Assembly (NCBI GenBank): GCA_001247695.2
Contig: LGRX02035467.1
Span: 1-64,000 of the forward strand
Source of the DNA: Cymbomonas tetramitiformis
Taxonomy: Eukaryota; Chlorophyta; Pyramimonadophyceae; Pyramimonadales; Pyramimonadaceae
Direction of reading: 5' to 3'
Length of the DNA stretch: 64,000 bases
The position numbers and the translations under genes are program-made. Of this stretch, positions 11,201 through 20,885 are shown piece by piece (positions within the stretch are counted from its first letter, which is position 1; every line of letters starts with the position of its first letter). Below the pieces are notes generated by a model. The model worked only from the letters and a program-made list of their open reading frames with translations, searched no databases and was not told the DNA's origin.

Positions 11201-13122
11201 GCTTTTGGAACTTCTCCAGAAATATCGTTTTCCCCATCTTGCTTTTCCCCCTTCCAATGCCGTTGATCAGGCACTTCAAGCATCCCATAATGGCAGTCGC
11301 AGCCATTCGTCGGGATGCGTCCACAAGGCCAACGTAATCCATGAGTACCGCGTACACCATGCATCGAACTGTAAATGGTTCTTTCTCGATGACGTCGAAA
11401 ACCGTATGACCAGTGGACCACAGTACCTCTAGCTCATCCACCAGGTGGTCGTAAAAGAGCGAAGTGTCCTTGGGCTTGCCCTCCGCAATCCCATACGTGA
11501 ACACGTGCTTGTGTCGTTCTTCCCCGGGCATGTTGCCAATCGTGAAGCAAATGGGCATGATGCTGGATAGCTGATCGTTGAACGGGTTGATTCCATCCGC
11601 GCAAAGAATAATCCAGAGATTCCGGCGGTCCGCGAAGAATCTGGGGTACTTCTGGACCAAAGCTCGGAGAGCAGGAGAATCTGCATTCGCAAGGCCGGGT
11701 CCAATGTCACGTTCCCATGGGTCCGGCATCCCGCCCGCAAATGTACCACATACCGAACCCACTATAATATCAAACTAGTTTATTAAAAGCTCGCTGATTG
11801 AGCTAGGATGACGAGAGATGGGTCCCACAGGTGTCCCGATACAGGGTGGGATAAGGGACTGATAGGGACGGGAAAGGTACTATGGGAGACTCAACAGGGC
11901 TGAGCAATTTTATATGATTCGCACCATGTATCCCGGTGACTTTGCCTGGTTGTTCGTCAGGAAGCTTGGTCGCATCGAAGCTCCGCGCCATCGCGGCATA
12001 TTCTGGACAGAGGAAGATGTACTCCAGCAGTGATTCCAAAGGCCAGTATCTGAAAATAGATCTTGCTCGACCGTTCGTTCTCACCCCGTCGTGTTCTTTT
12101 CCCAACCGATACCTCGAAGTCTTACACTTTGGGCATTTGTCGAGCTCGCTGTGTTCACCTTTGCACATGATGCAGCCCTTGATGCACACGTGCACCTCAT
12201 TGTACGCTCCGTAGAAGGGTTTAAACCGCTTCAATGTCTCGGGGTACGTGCGAGGAAGGACTTGCCGTTCTTCGTTGTTAAGGAGCCTCCCCCGGACGAT
12301 GTCGAGAATATATGCAAAGGTGGACTGGGTCCCGTTGTGCTCGACCTGCATCTCCAAAAGGTCAAGTAACAGTCCGTTGATCTTGACAATGTCCTGCAGG
12401 GTGCCAACACTCCATCAATCCACCCGCGCTTGGTACTAGAAGGGTGGATGTGTAAAGGCATGGGACGATATGCGTCCCCTTTCGGTACCGCATGTGGGAC
12501 CGGGCGATTCACATAGGTCCCCAATCGGTCCCATGTGAGTACCTCGCTCAACTTGCAAGCAGTACTCACTACTAGAAAAGTATGAGGCGACATGTACTGG
12601 TCCTAGACCGGTACCTCATCCCGGACCCGATTGGTCCCCACAAGGTTCCCAATGGGTGCCACATCCTGAACACCGCGCACTCACCACATCGTCTTCGCCA
12701 TCGGAATCATCCGCAGAGTCGTCGGTAAGGTCTTCGGCATCTTCATCCTCCTCACCACCGCCTTCCCCGTCGCCGCTGTCGTCTCCGGATGACGATTCGT
12801 CATCATCATCACGTTGTTGTTTCCCGAACCCCAAGTCCTCGATGTGTTTCGCCAACGCTTCAAAGTTGGACATCACCTCGGCTTCCCGAGGGGTATGGTC
12901 ACGATCCGCACCGCCCATCTCATCATCTTGCTCATCCAGCTCTTCTTCGGACTCCTCTTGCGGAATGTAAACACCAAATCGTTTGACGTGTCGGAGATTT
13001 TGACGGCGGCCAAGTTCACGTGTCGTAAGCCCTCGGTGGTGGCATTGATCACACGGACAAATGCCGTACTCTGAAACGTACCGTCCCGGGCGGCTCCCTT
13101 GTATGTCCTGTGGAGTCGCCAT
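8299..13122 (-). CDS. CACTA transposase (TNP2 / Transposase_21 family), multi-exon
   Basis: The first exon (about 12616-13122) starts MATPQDIQ, has a CPCDQC pair and a long acidic Asp/Glu/Ser stretch. Segment 11803-12390 holds a Cys cluster (CIKGCIMCKGEH, CPKCKTSRYRLG) typical of TNP2 N-termini. Segment 11157-11762 has the hallmark CADGINPF, then PICFTIGNMPGEERHK and VDELEVLW. Segment 10547-10948 has VIHMYLLDLMHVLSN. Segment 9540-9898 has LTHVVPQ, then GPARELWMFCFEDYFG and VKTRSSPVASI. The last parts are 8671-9165 and 8299-8652. Asp of ADG, Asp of DLMH and Glu of FED are the likely DDE triad. Exon ends were not all resolved, but the frames follow the family order without obvious lesions, so the element may be autonomous. 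Product: nuclear cut-and-paste transposase acting on the TIRs. Confidence 0.85.
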
Positions 13123-13289
13123 CTATCGTCACATAGACGAGTGATAAACCAATCAATTCAGTATGGTGCACGTAGAACACCTGCAAAAGGTCATACATAC
13201 ACGAAGCACGCTCGGGTGAGTACGTGTTCAAATTGAGCAGTACAATACGAGGGCGGGGGCTCGGACCGATGGGGCACCACCTAGTCCAT

Positions 13290-14392
13290 AACCGGTCCCA
13301 CACTCTGGACCCGTCGGTACCATGCCTTGGACCCCGCACGGACCCCACACGGACCCCACACGGACCCGTCCGGAATCCGCCGCAGCAATACGCCGCAACC
13401 CTAATAAACCCTATGGTCCCCCAGATGGAACACAGCCCACCCCTATGGGGTAAAGTAAAAAACAACTGGGTCTAGGGCGTGGTTCCGGGTCCATGTGGTC
13501 CAAAAATGTCTGACCATGCATGGACCTCGCATGGACTTGCCAAATAACCCGTTGAACCACTGTCGGACCGACGGCATGGACCCGTAATGAAGCCTATGGG
13601 ACCGACGCATGGACCCGCGGAAAAGTCGCATGGACCCGCAAGATAAGCACACGGACCCGCTTAATAACCGCATGGACCCGCAAGACCATCATACGGAACC
13701 GCTTAATAATCGCATGGACCCGCTTAATACCCACATGGACCCGCTGCAGAATCACACGGACCCGCTTAATACTCGCACGGACCTACTAAATTGTCGCTTG
13801 GACCCGCTTAAACACCACATGGACCTGCTGAGTAATCATATGGGCAAATCGTGCGAGCGCCCAAACGGGCGGGGTCCATGCTGGGTCCATGTGATGCTAT
13901 CCCTACGGGTCCATGCGAGGTCCATGCGTCGCATGGACCCGTAGGAATGTCTGACCATCGGACCCATGTGGTCCTTACCGGTCCATGTGGGGTCCATGTG
14001 ATGATAACCGAGTGGTCCCCGTGAAGTACATGCGATTATGCCTATGGGTCCATGCGGGGTCCATGCGGGGTCCATGCGGGGTCCATGCGTCGCATGGACC
14101 CGCAGGAATGTCTGACCATCGGACCCATGTGGTCCTTACCGGTCCATATGGGGTCCACATGCTACGTACACACTGAGGGGTACCACATGGACCCCACATG
14201 GACCCGTTGGGATGGTCCATGTGAGGTCCATGTGACTGAAAACCGCATGGACCCCACATGGACCTTCAATGGAACCCCACATGGACCCCTAGGGAGAAAT
14301 GTCTGACCATTTGGGGCATGTGAGGTCCATTCCAAGTCCACGTGGGTCCACGTGAGGTCCATGTGGGGTCCATGTGATTTTTGAATCACATG
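13290..14392. repeat. CACTA right subterminal repeat array
   Basis: Mirror of the left array. From about 13595 to 13840 a 24-bp-class unit repeats (CGCATGGACCCGCTTAATAA and variants), the reverse complement of the 7815-8045 unit. From 13860 to 14390 GGGTCCATG/CATGGACCC words are grouped around repeated blocks of about 130 bp (TGTCTGACCATCGGACCC and GTGGTCCTTACCGGTCCAT occur twice, near 13950 and 14108). Confidence 0.9.
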
Positions 14393-14414
14393 GACCCGTC
14401 CCTATTTGGTAGGG
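14389..14414. repeat. CACTA right terminal inverted repeat
   Basis: The 26-bp right TIR ends TATTTGGTAGGG and is followed directly by the CTG target duplication at 14415-14417. It pairs with 6739-6764. Confidence 0.95.
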
Positions 14415-15374
14415 CTGTAAAGATGGGTGGCCGAAATGCGGGCAGAGCGGCGGCGTGAATAAGTCTTTTGAGGGATGTTTTGACGAGTCTGCGGTTGTGA
14501 GCGATGCGCCGGCGTTAGAGGGAATGCAATAACGGGGCACGGTTGAATGGGATGGTCGCGGTAGCTCATGAAAGATGAAACTGCGCCGAACAAAAAGAAG
14601 TCCCTCACCTTGATTTCGGAGCGTTGCTCTTTGATACGGTTGAGCCTTTCCCTCCAACTATGAGCACGATATGCGAATTCGGAAGCGGCCGACGGGGAAT
14701 ATTGTGTGCTAGATGCGCCGAGGCGGTATTCGTGTCAATGAGCTGGCAAATAAGAACTTCTAAAGCGTCGTAGATGTCCTCACTATTGTTCAATGATTTG
14801 GAAGGCATACAGAAGAGCTGGTTATCGCAGACGCAAATGTTCTGACAGAAAATTTGAAAATGGACAACGTTTAAAATCATACTTTGAAGTAATCAACAGT
14901 AGCAGATATATAGCGACCTTTGGTTTCTTTCTGTTGAGCGACTCTTCGGTGTTCGCTTGCAACCAGTGTGTCACATTCAAAGGCTTGTTACATATGTACC
15001 TGTAGAGGGATATGAATCGAATAGCAATCTACATTCGAATGCCATTTCATCTTCAACATAGGGAATGCCACATCAACGGTAGCTTTCTATAATTACTTGT
15101 TACTATAATATGCAGTCGGGACGCAGCGGCCAGGTGAAGGGACACGGGCACGTCACAATGTCGCGTCGTTGCCGTTCGTCTTGAACAGAGAACTCTACAG
15201 CGGAATGAAAAATGAAAAAAAAGAATGCAACGCGTCGAACAGGATATAGCATAGTGGTACTCGGCGAGTGAACGTCCGAATATAAATGAAAATGTCTAAA
15301 AGGTTACGTTTATACGCACTGCACAGTATGGAATTTGTGATATGCGAGTTTTAGTGAATGCGAGTCGATACTAC
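14415..15374 (-). other. Continuation of X upstream region, copy 1
   Basis: It matches 18548-19515 closely. Minus-strand frames at 14605-14880 (MILNVVHFQIF, then NSEDIYDALEVLICQL) and 14402-14657 are kept in both copies with small indels. These may be the 5' exons of X. Promoter signals are not evident. The remainder to 15374 is non-coding in appearance. Confidence 0.45.
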
Positions 15375-15401
15375 AACATATATATATATATATATATATA
15401 T
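15375..15401. repeat. TA microsatellite
   Basis: An uninterrupted TA run abuts the LTR start. The paralogue at 19511-19516 has only a short CATATAA here, so the run expanded in this copy or at the LTR junction. Confidence 0.9.
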
Positions 15402-15590
15402 TGTGCCAGGGGGCACGACGTAGCTGAGACCCCCTCACGATAAGGGGTGTCTGAATGCCTGAAATTGATATCAGGGGACTATTGGGAGAAATAGTAAGGG
15501 AATGTGACATTCATCTGAGCGAACAGTTAGGGGAAATAATCTGTGAGCTCAGAGTGGTGAATAAAGAGAGATCACTGAGTTGGTCTCCCA

Positions 15591-16516
15591 TATAGCTGGC
15601 AATTTACCGGGTAAAGGATTTTGGCCCTTGGTAATACCAGGTAAAATACCGGTAATACTTTGAGTGGTATTACCGAGGTAATACTATTCTGGGATTTTTG
15701 GCAATAATTAAAACGATCATGGGGCATCACGCACACATTATCATTGGGAGCCATACAAGTGTGCTCCTAGAGGCTTTGATGTATGCGCAATCGATCTAAG
15801 AAGGTGGCTAGACCAAATTCGAATGTTGTCGCCACCGAAACGAACAAAAACTACTTTCCAGAAAGTACAGACAACCGCCCCGATTTTGGGGATTGGTTAC
15901 ATGCTGCACTCTTGGGTGCCGTCACCTGCCGTACAAATGTGCTCCTAGAGGCTTTGATGTATGCGCAATCGATCTATGAAGGTGGCTAGACCAAATTCGA
16001 ATATCGTCGCCACCGAAACGAACAAAAACTACTTCTCAGAAAGTACAGACAGCCGCCCCGATTTTCGGGATTGGTAATACCCATACCCGGTATTACCAAT
16101 GGTAAATTTTGGTATTTTGGCATGGAGGACGGTCAGAGTGTCCTAAGGAGGGTGAATCCATGACGGATATCTCTCGTGTTGCCACGCAGGGATGTACTCG
16201 CGTTGTGAATTGTTTAGACTTCGAGCACGTCTCACCCTCTCACGGAATGGGGATGTTAAAAATCGTCCTGGCGTGACGGCTGAGAAGCCGTCGATTTGAT
16301 TTTTTCCCATGGTAAAATGGGTAAAATCGATGGTAATACGGGGGTAATACCCGGTAATACCCATACCCGGTATTACCGATGGTAAAACTTTTTGGTAACG
16401 TGCGGTAATACCCCCCTGCACTAGGGTAAGGACTTTTTGGGGCAAAGTAATACTTGGTAAAATACTGGTAATACCTATACCTAGTATTACCTTTGGTAAA
16501 ATTCGTGCCAGCCATA
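15591..16516. mobile_element. hAT-like non-autonomous element (926 bp)
   Basis: It interrupts the LTR between two copies of the 8-bp duplication GTCTCCCA (15583-15590 and 16517-16524). The uninterrupted sites at about 43638 and 54285 carry GTCTCTCA once. Ends are imperfect short inverted repeats, TATAGCTGGC and TATGGCTGGC (9 of 10). Eight-bp duplications with short TIRs beginning TA are characteristic of hAT elements. There is no transposase. Much of the interior consists of GGTAATACC / GGTATTACC palindromic words. Confidence 0.8.
15760..16077. repeat. Internal ~140-bp direct duplication in the hAT-like element
   Basis: Positions 15760-15899 and 15939-16077 are near-identical (shared words include GCTCCTAGAGGCTTTGATGT and TTCGAAT). 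The two copies differ by a few substitutions. The duplication is internal to the 926-bp element. Confidence 0.85.
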
Positions 16517-17791
16517 GTCTCCCAGACTTGGACAGCAGAAAATAATAACTCTTGCTGTCTGGTTTATGTGAATAGAAAGATATTCTGAAAGTATGTAAGA
16601 TCCGATCATATTGCATACTGGATAATAGATAACTCCTGGGAATACCCCTGGGACAGTTTGGTATCTTGGGCGCGTGGGCGTCTTTTTAGCTCGCTTTGCG
16701 TGCTTACATGCGCACTTTGGACCTGTGGCGAACTGCTTTCGGCTTTCATTGCGACGTTCTGATATGTTTTTTCTTGTGCGTTCCGGTTGTTCTGGCGGCT
16801 TGACGGGTTAGCGTCCTAGAGGCGGGACCGTTTTTGTCGTTGGTTGTACCGGTTTCGCTCGTTTTGGCGTTACATTACGTTTCTGGCTCTACAGCACATA
16901 TCGGGGGGAGAGAGAATGGCTTATACCAAACTTTGCGCAATTTTTATGGGATAATTACAACCTTTTCAACTGGTATCAGCGCTCAGTATGGTCACTAGCA
17001 GCCTTTTTCTTGAAAATATGTGCTTAATCTTGACGTTTTGAGCCACAGCCCTGAGTTCAAAGTCTTGATCTTACTTCTCAACTTCGATAATTATCTGGGC
17101 TCCTGGATGATATTTTTACTTTAGTATACTTAGTATGGATATTTTGACTGGTTGGTTTTAGTTTTTGAGCCTTAGAGAACCCTCAAAGCTATTTTGGCTG
17201 CTTAATTTGACTTCAAGACAGCGAAATTAGACTTTTTGGACTTTCAGGAAGCTGGCAAATATCGATTTTTGGACTGTATACTTGCTTTACAGTACCTTTC
17301 AGATATGGATAGTATTCGACAGCTTTCATCGATATTTAGCGCTGTGGGACTCACTGAGAGCTATCTGGATACTTCTGGTTTCAGCATCTTTACCCAGCAC
17401 TTCAGACCTCCATCACAGCCCTCACTTTCACCTAGCACTCAAAAACTGTGTCGCGGAGCCCTGCAGAAATTTTCGGAAAAGCGGACCAATATGCTTAAAA
17501 GAGTTAGTTTATGTACAAATTGGCCACTTTTGAGGACTCCCACAACACCTTTTTAGCAGCTACAACCAGCGCACCTTACTGGACGCGTTATTCTGTGGAT
17601 ATTCGCCCTCTATTAGCACTCAATATCCACGCGTATGCCGGAGTGTCACTGGTGTCGTCTGGAGGGTATAACCAGATAGAGCCGCGAAGTACCGAGCTGT
17701 ACGTGTTCGTATTGACCATATCCTGGAGGAGTTCGCCTGCCTAGAGTGTGTACAGACTTTCTGGCTTGACCTTCTAGCTCGCCAACATTTT

Positions 17792-19515
17792 GCTGATGGT
17801 GGGTGTATCCGCGGACGGCTTGAGAACGGTGAAATCGGTGATGTTCAAGGTACCACCTGGCAGGATGCTGCGAGGGATCTTACGGGCTGGGCGTGGAGTA
17901 TTCGAAGGGGAAGTGTGGGACTCTGATGGGTCAAGGAATGTGCGGAGTTTGCTGTAGTGAGGTTCGTAGAGAACGCGCCAGCCAAGGCCGCGATAGTGCT
18001 CAGAGCCGCCAGGAGGCATGAAGGTCAAAGGTGGGCGAGAGACTTCCTGATGCGGAGGGACCTACGTCGCTGATTTTCAGGAGGTGGGGGTTGGGAAACT
18101 GGCGTGGGGATGGGCGTGGGGGCGGGGGAGGGGCTGTCGGAAGCCGGCTGTACGGGGATATCGTGGCGGGTAGGATCAGTTGTGTCAGGAAGCGCGAAGT
18201 AACGTGTGACCAAGCACGTGTAACACGCACAGATTTTGTCGGCGTTCTTGAGGAAACTGGAAATGACTCGAGACTGCCAAGGTAAAGGTTTCAATTTCTT
18301 TTTTGGGGGCATACGGATCCTGCGTGCGGATAGAAAGATGGTAGAAACGCTGGTAGTGAGTGAACGACGGACAGGGGACGAAGAGAGCGACAATCACTGG
18401 TATTAAGGGGAAGCGAGCGGTAAGTGATAGGGGCACATTTTGAAATACATCTCCCAGGGGGCACTGATGAGACATAGTTGAGACATAGGGAGCATACCTC
18501 AGACGTTGTTCCAGTAATCCAAGATATTCTGGGCACGCTTGGGCAAGCTGTAAAGATGGGTGGCCGAAATGCGGGCAGAGCGGCGGCGTGAAGAAGTCTT
18601 TTGAGGGATGTTTTGACGAGTCTGCGGTTGTGAGCGATGCGCCGGCGTTAGAGGGAATGCAATAACGGGGCACGGTTGAATGGGATGGTCGCGGTAGCTC
18701 ATGAAACTGCGCCGAACAAAAAGAAGTCCCTCACCTTGATTTCGGAGCGTTGCCCTTTGATACGGTTGAGCCTTTCCCTCCAACTATGAGCACGATATGC
18801 GAATTCGGAAGCGGCCGACGGGGAATATTGTGTGCTAGATGCGCCGAGGCGGCATTCGTGTCAATGAGCTGGCAAATAAGAACTTCTAAAAGCGTCGTAG
18901 ATGTCCTCACTATTGTTCAATGATTTGGAAGGCATACAGAAGAGCTGGTTATCGCAGACGCAAATGTTCTGACAGAAAATTTGAAAATGGACAACGTTTA
19001 AAATCATACTTTGAAGTAATCAACAGTAGCAGATATATAGCGACCTTTGGTTTCTTTCTGTTGAGCGACTCTTCGGTGTTCGCTTGCAACCAGTGTGTCA
19101 CATTCAAAGGCTTGTTACATATGTACCTGTAGAGGGATATGAATCGAATAGCAATCTACATTCGAATGCCATTTCATCTTCAACATAGGGAATGCCACAT
19201 CAACGGTAGCTTTCTATAATTACTTGTTACTATAATATGCAGTCGGGACGCAGCGGCCAGGTGAAGGGACACGGGCACGTCACAATGTCGCGTCGTTGCC
19301 GTTCGTCTTGAACAGAGAACTCTACAGCGGAATGAAAAATGAAAAAAAAGAATGCAACGCGTCGAACAGGATATAGCATAGTGGTACTGTTAAGGTGGCG
19401 AGTGAACGTCCGAATATAAATGAAAATGTCTAAAAGGTTACGTTTATACGCACTGCACAGTATGGAATTTGTGATATGCGAGTTTTAGGGAATGCGAGTC
19501 GATGCTACAACATAT
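17792..19515 (-). mobile_element. Element X, copy 2 (partial, no CACTA)
   Basis: It matches 5986-6738 joined directly to 14415-15380 at more than 95 percent by eye, with small indels such as extra CTCCCAG near 18452. The integrase and PHD parts are missing, because the copy starts within the upstream region. The open frames at 17774-18028 and 18025-18393 (minus) are preserved. It is flanked by LTR sequence on both sides, consistent with a tandem duplication of an X+LTR unit. Confidence 0.85.
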
Positions 19516-19893
19516 AAGACAGCGAAATTAGACTTTGTGGACTTTCAGGAAGCTGGCAAATATCGATTTTTGGACTGTATACTTGCTTTACAGTACCTTT
19601 CAGATATGGATAGTATTCGACAGCTTTCATCGATATTTAGCGCTATGGGACTCACTGAGAGCTATCTGGATACTTCTGGTTTCAGCATCTTTACCCAGCA
19701 CTTCAGACCTCCATCACAGCCCTCACTTTCACCTAGCACTCAAAAACTGTGTCGCGGAGCCCTGCAGAAATTTTCGGAAAAGCGGACCAATATGCATAAA
19801 AGAGTTAGTTTATGTACAAATTGGCCACTTTTGAGGACTCCCACAACACCTTTTTAGCAGCTACAACCAGCGCACCTTACTGGACGCGTTATT
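19516..19893 (+). repeat. Truncated LTR copy after X copy 2
   Basis: It matches 17215-17592 with few differences and starts AAGACAGCGAAATTAGAC. The first ~1.2 kb of the LTR is missing, so the junction to X copy 2 is a deletion breakpoint. Similarity ends after GGACGCGTTATT. Confidence 0.85.
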
Positions 19894-20017
19894 GTGTGTG
19901 TTAGGGACCGCGAGCAGTCATCAGATGTTGGTGCGTCATCGAAGCTGCCGAATCGCGATCCGTAATTATATCAGAAACTGAATGAGTACCACTGAATGCG
20001 GGTCGATGTCATCATCA

Positions 20018-20093
20018 ACCCGCGTAGCTCAGTTGGTAGAGCGACTGTGATTCAATCAGGAGGTCATGGGTTCGAGGCCCGTCGCGGATACCA
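20018..20093 (+). tRNA. tRNA-like gene or tRNA pseudogene
   Basis: A box TAGCTCAGTTGG and B box GGTTCGAGGCC are present at the normal spacing. A cloverleaf can be drawn: acceptor ACCCGCG/CGCGGAT with one C-A mismatch, D stem GCTC/GAGC, T stem ATGGG/CCCGT. The anticodon stem ACTGT/TCAGG pairs poorly and the loop GATTCAA lacks the U33 expected before the anticodon (TTC would be Glu). A genomic CCA follows the discriminator at 20091-20093, then a TTTT run that could end Pol III transcription. Encoded CCA plus a poor anticodon arm suggest a retro-inserted or decayed tRNA, or the head of a tRNA-derived SINE, rather than a working tRNA. Confidence 0.55.
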
Positions 20094-20291
20094 TTTTCGC
20101 CGCGATGGATTACGCTCCCATCTCAAACAGTGAAAAATCCATCACTATTTATAGATCTTTCAATACCACGAAATACTAGTGCAACACACAGTAATTTGGT
20201 ATTTCAGTCATGTTGAAATCAGCACAATCATGACTACCACTCCAGGGCGACATCCCAAGGACTATAAGGCTGCATCCCACAGGGCTGTATA

Positions 20292-20885
20292 ATGCCTAAT
20301 GCAGAAATGCCCTCTGCCGGGAGCGAGCTCGCAGAGCGCACGGCAGCGCTGCAGGTGTGCCGGGCGCAGAAATGTCCTCTGCCGGGAGCGAGCTCGCAGA
20401 GCGCACGGCAGCGCTGCAGGTGTGCCGGGCGCAGAAATGCCCTCTGCCGGGAGCGAGCTCGCAGAGCGCACGGCAGCGCTGCAGGTGTGCCGGGCGCAGA
20501 AATGCTCTCTGCCGGGTGCGAGCTCGCAGAGCGCGCGGCAGTGTGCCGGGCGCAGAAATGTCCTCTGCCGGGTGCGAGCTCGCAAAGCGCACGGCAGCGC
20601 TGCAGGTGTGCCGGGCGCAGAAATGCTCTCTGCCGGGTGCGAGCTCGCAGAGCGCGCGGCAGTGTGCCGGGCGCAGAAATGCCCTCTGCCGGGTGCGAGC
20701 TCGCAGAACGTGCGGCATCGCTGCAGGTGTGCCGGGCGCAGACATTTCTCTGCCGGGTGCGAGCTCGCAGAGCGCGCGGCAGTGTGCCGGGCGCAGAAAT
20801 GCCCTCTGCCGGGTGCGAGCTCGCAGAGCGCACGGCAGCGCTGCAGGTGTGCCGTGCGCAGAAATGCTCTCTCCCGGGTGGACAT
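20292..20885. repeat. Minisatellite with two unit types (~61 and ~43 bp)
   Basis: About ten units each contain CTCTGCCGGG, GCGAGCTCGCAGAGCGC and GGGCGCAGAAATG. Long units also contain GGCAGCGCTGCAGGTGTGCC, which is missing from the short ones. Palindromes GAGCTC and CAGCGCTG recur. Open frames over 200 codons exist on both strands only because the unit has no stop codons, so I reject them as genes. Confidence 0.9.

Larger units (their letters stand above)
6739..14414 (-). mobile_element. Complete CACTA (En/Spm) DNA transposon, 7,676 bp
   Basis: The ends are near-perfect 26-bp inverted repeats (6739-6764 and 14389-14414, one mismatch) starting CCCTACCAAATA. They are flanked by a 3-bp target duplication CTG (6736-6738 and 14415-14417). 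The paralogous sequence at 18541-18560 shows the empty site with a single CTG. CACTA elements are known for 3-bp duplications, short TIRs, subterminal repeat arrays and a TNP2-type transposase; all four are here. Between two arrays built on GGGTCCATG words lies a minus-strand transposase gene (8299-13122). The element inserted into X after the X+LTR duplication, or only into this copy. Confidence 0.95.
3774..15401 (-). mobile_element. Integrase-PHD element X, copy 1, split by CACTA
   Basis: The X unit comprises the PHD segment, the integrase core and an upstream Pro-rich region (minus strand to 6738). It continues at 14418-15401 after the nested CACTA transposon. A second, partial copy at 17792-19515 runs straight through the equivalent of 6738/14418, which proves the continuity. 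The outer ends of X are not defined: no terminal inverted repeat was found, and the right side runs into a TA microsatellite and the Ty3-type LTR. Whether X is a transposon or a duplicated gene is open. Confidence 0.55.
15402..17775 (+). mobile_element. Ty3-type long terminal repeat (solo or orphan), with hAT insertion
   Basis: It starts TGTGCCAGGGGGCACGACG. It matches the LTR at 43458-44168 (same strand) and the LTR at 53240-54469 (opposite strand), including AACTCTTGCTGTCTGG, CTCCTGGGAAT and TTTTTAGCTCGC. Without the nested 926-bp element it is about 1.4 kb. No gag or pol is attached, so it is a solo LTR or the remnant of a deleted element. The 3' limit (about 17775) is approximate because no second intact LTR of the same copy is present. 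Confidence 0.75.

Noticed and set aside
12656..12970. Poly-Ser plus-strand frame
   Set aside because: Antisense of the acidic Asp/Glu stretch of the CACTA transposase.
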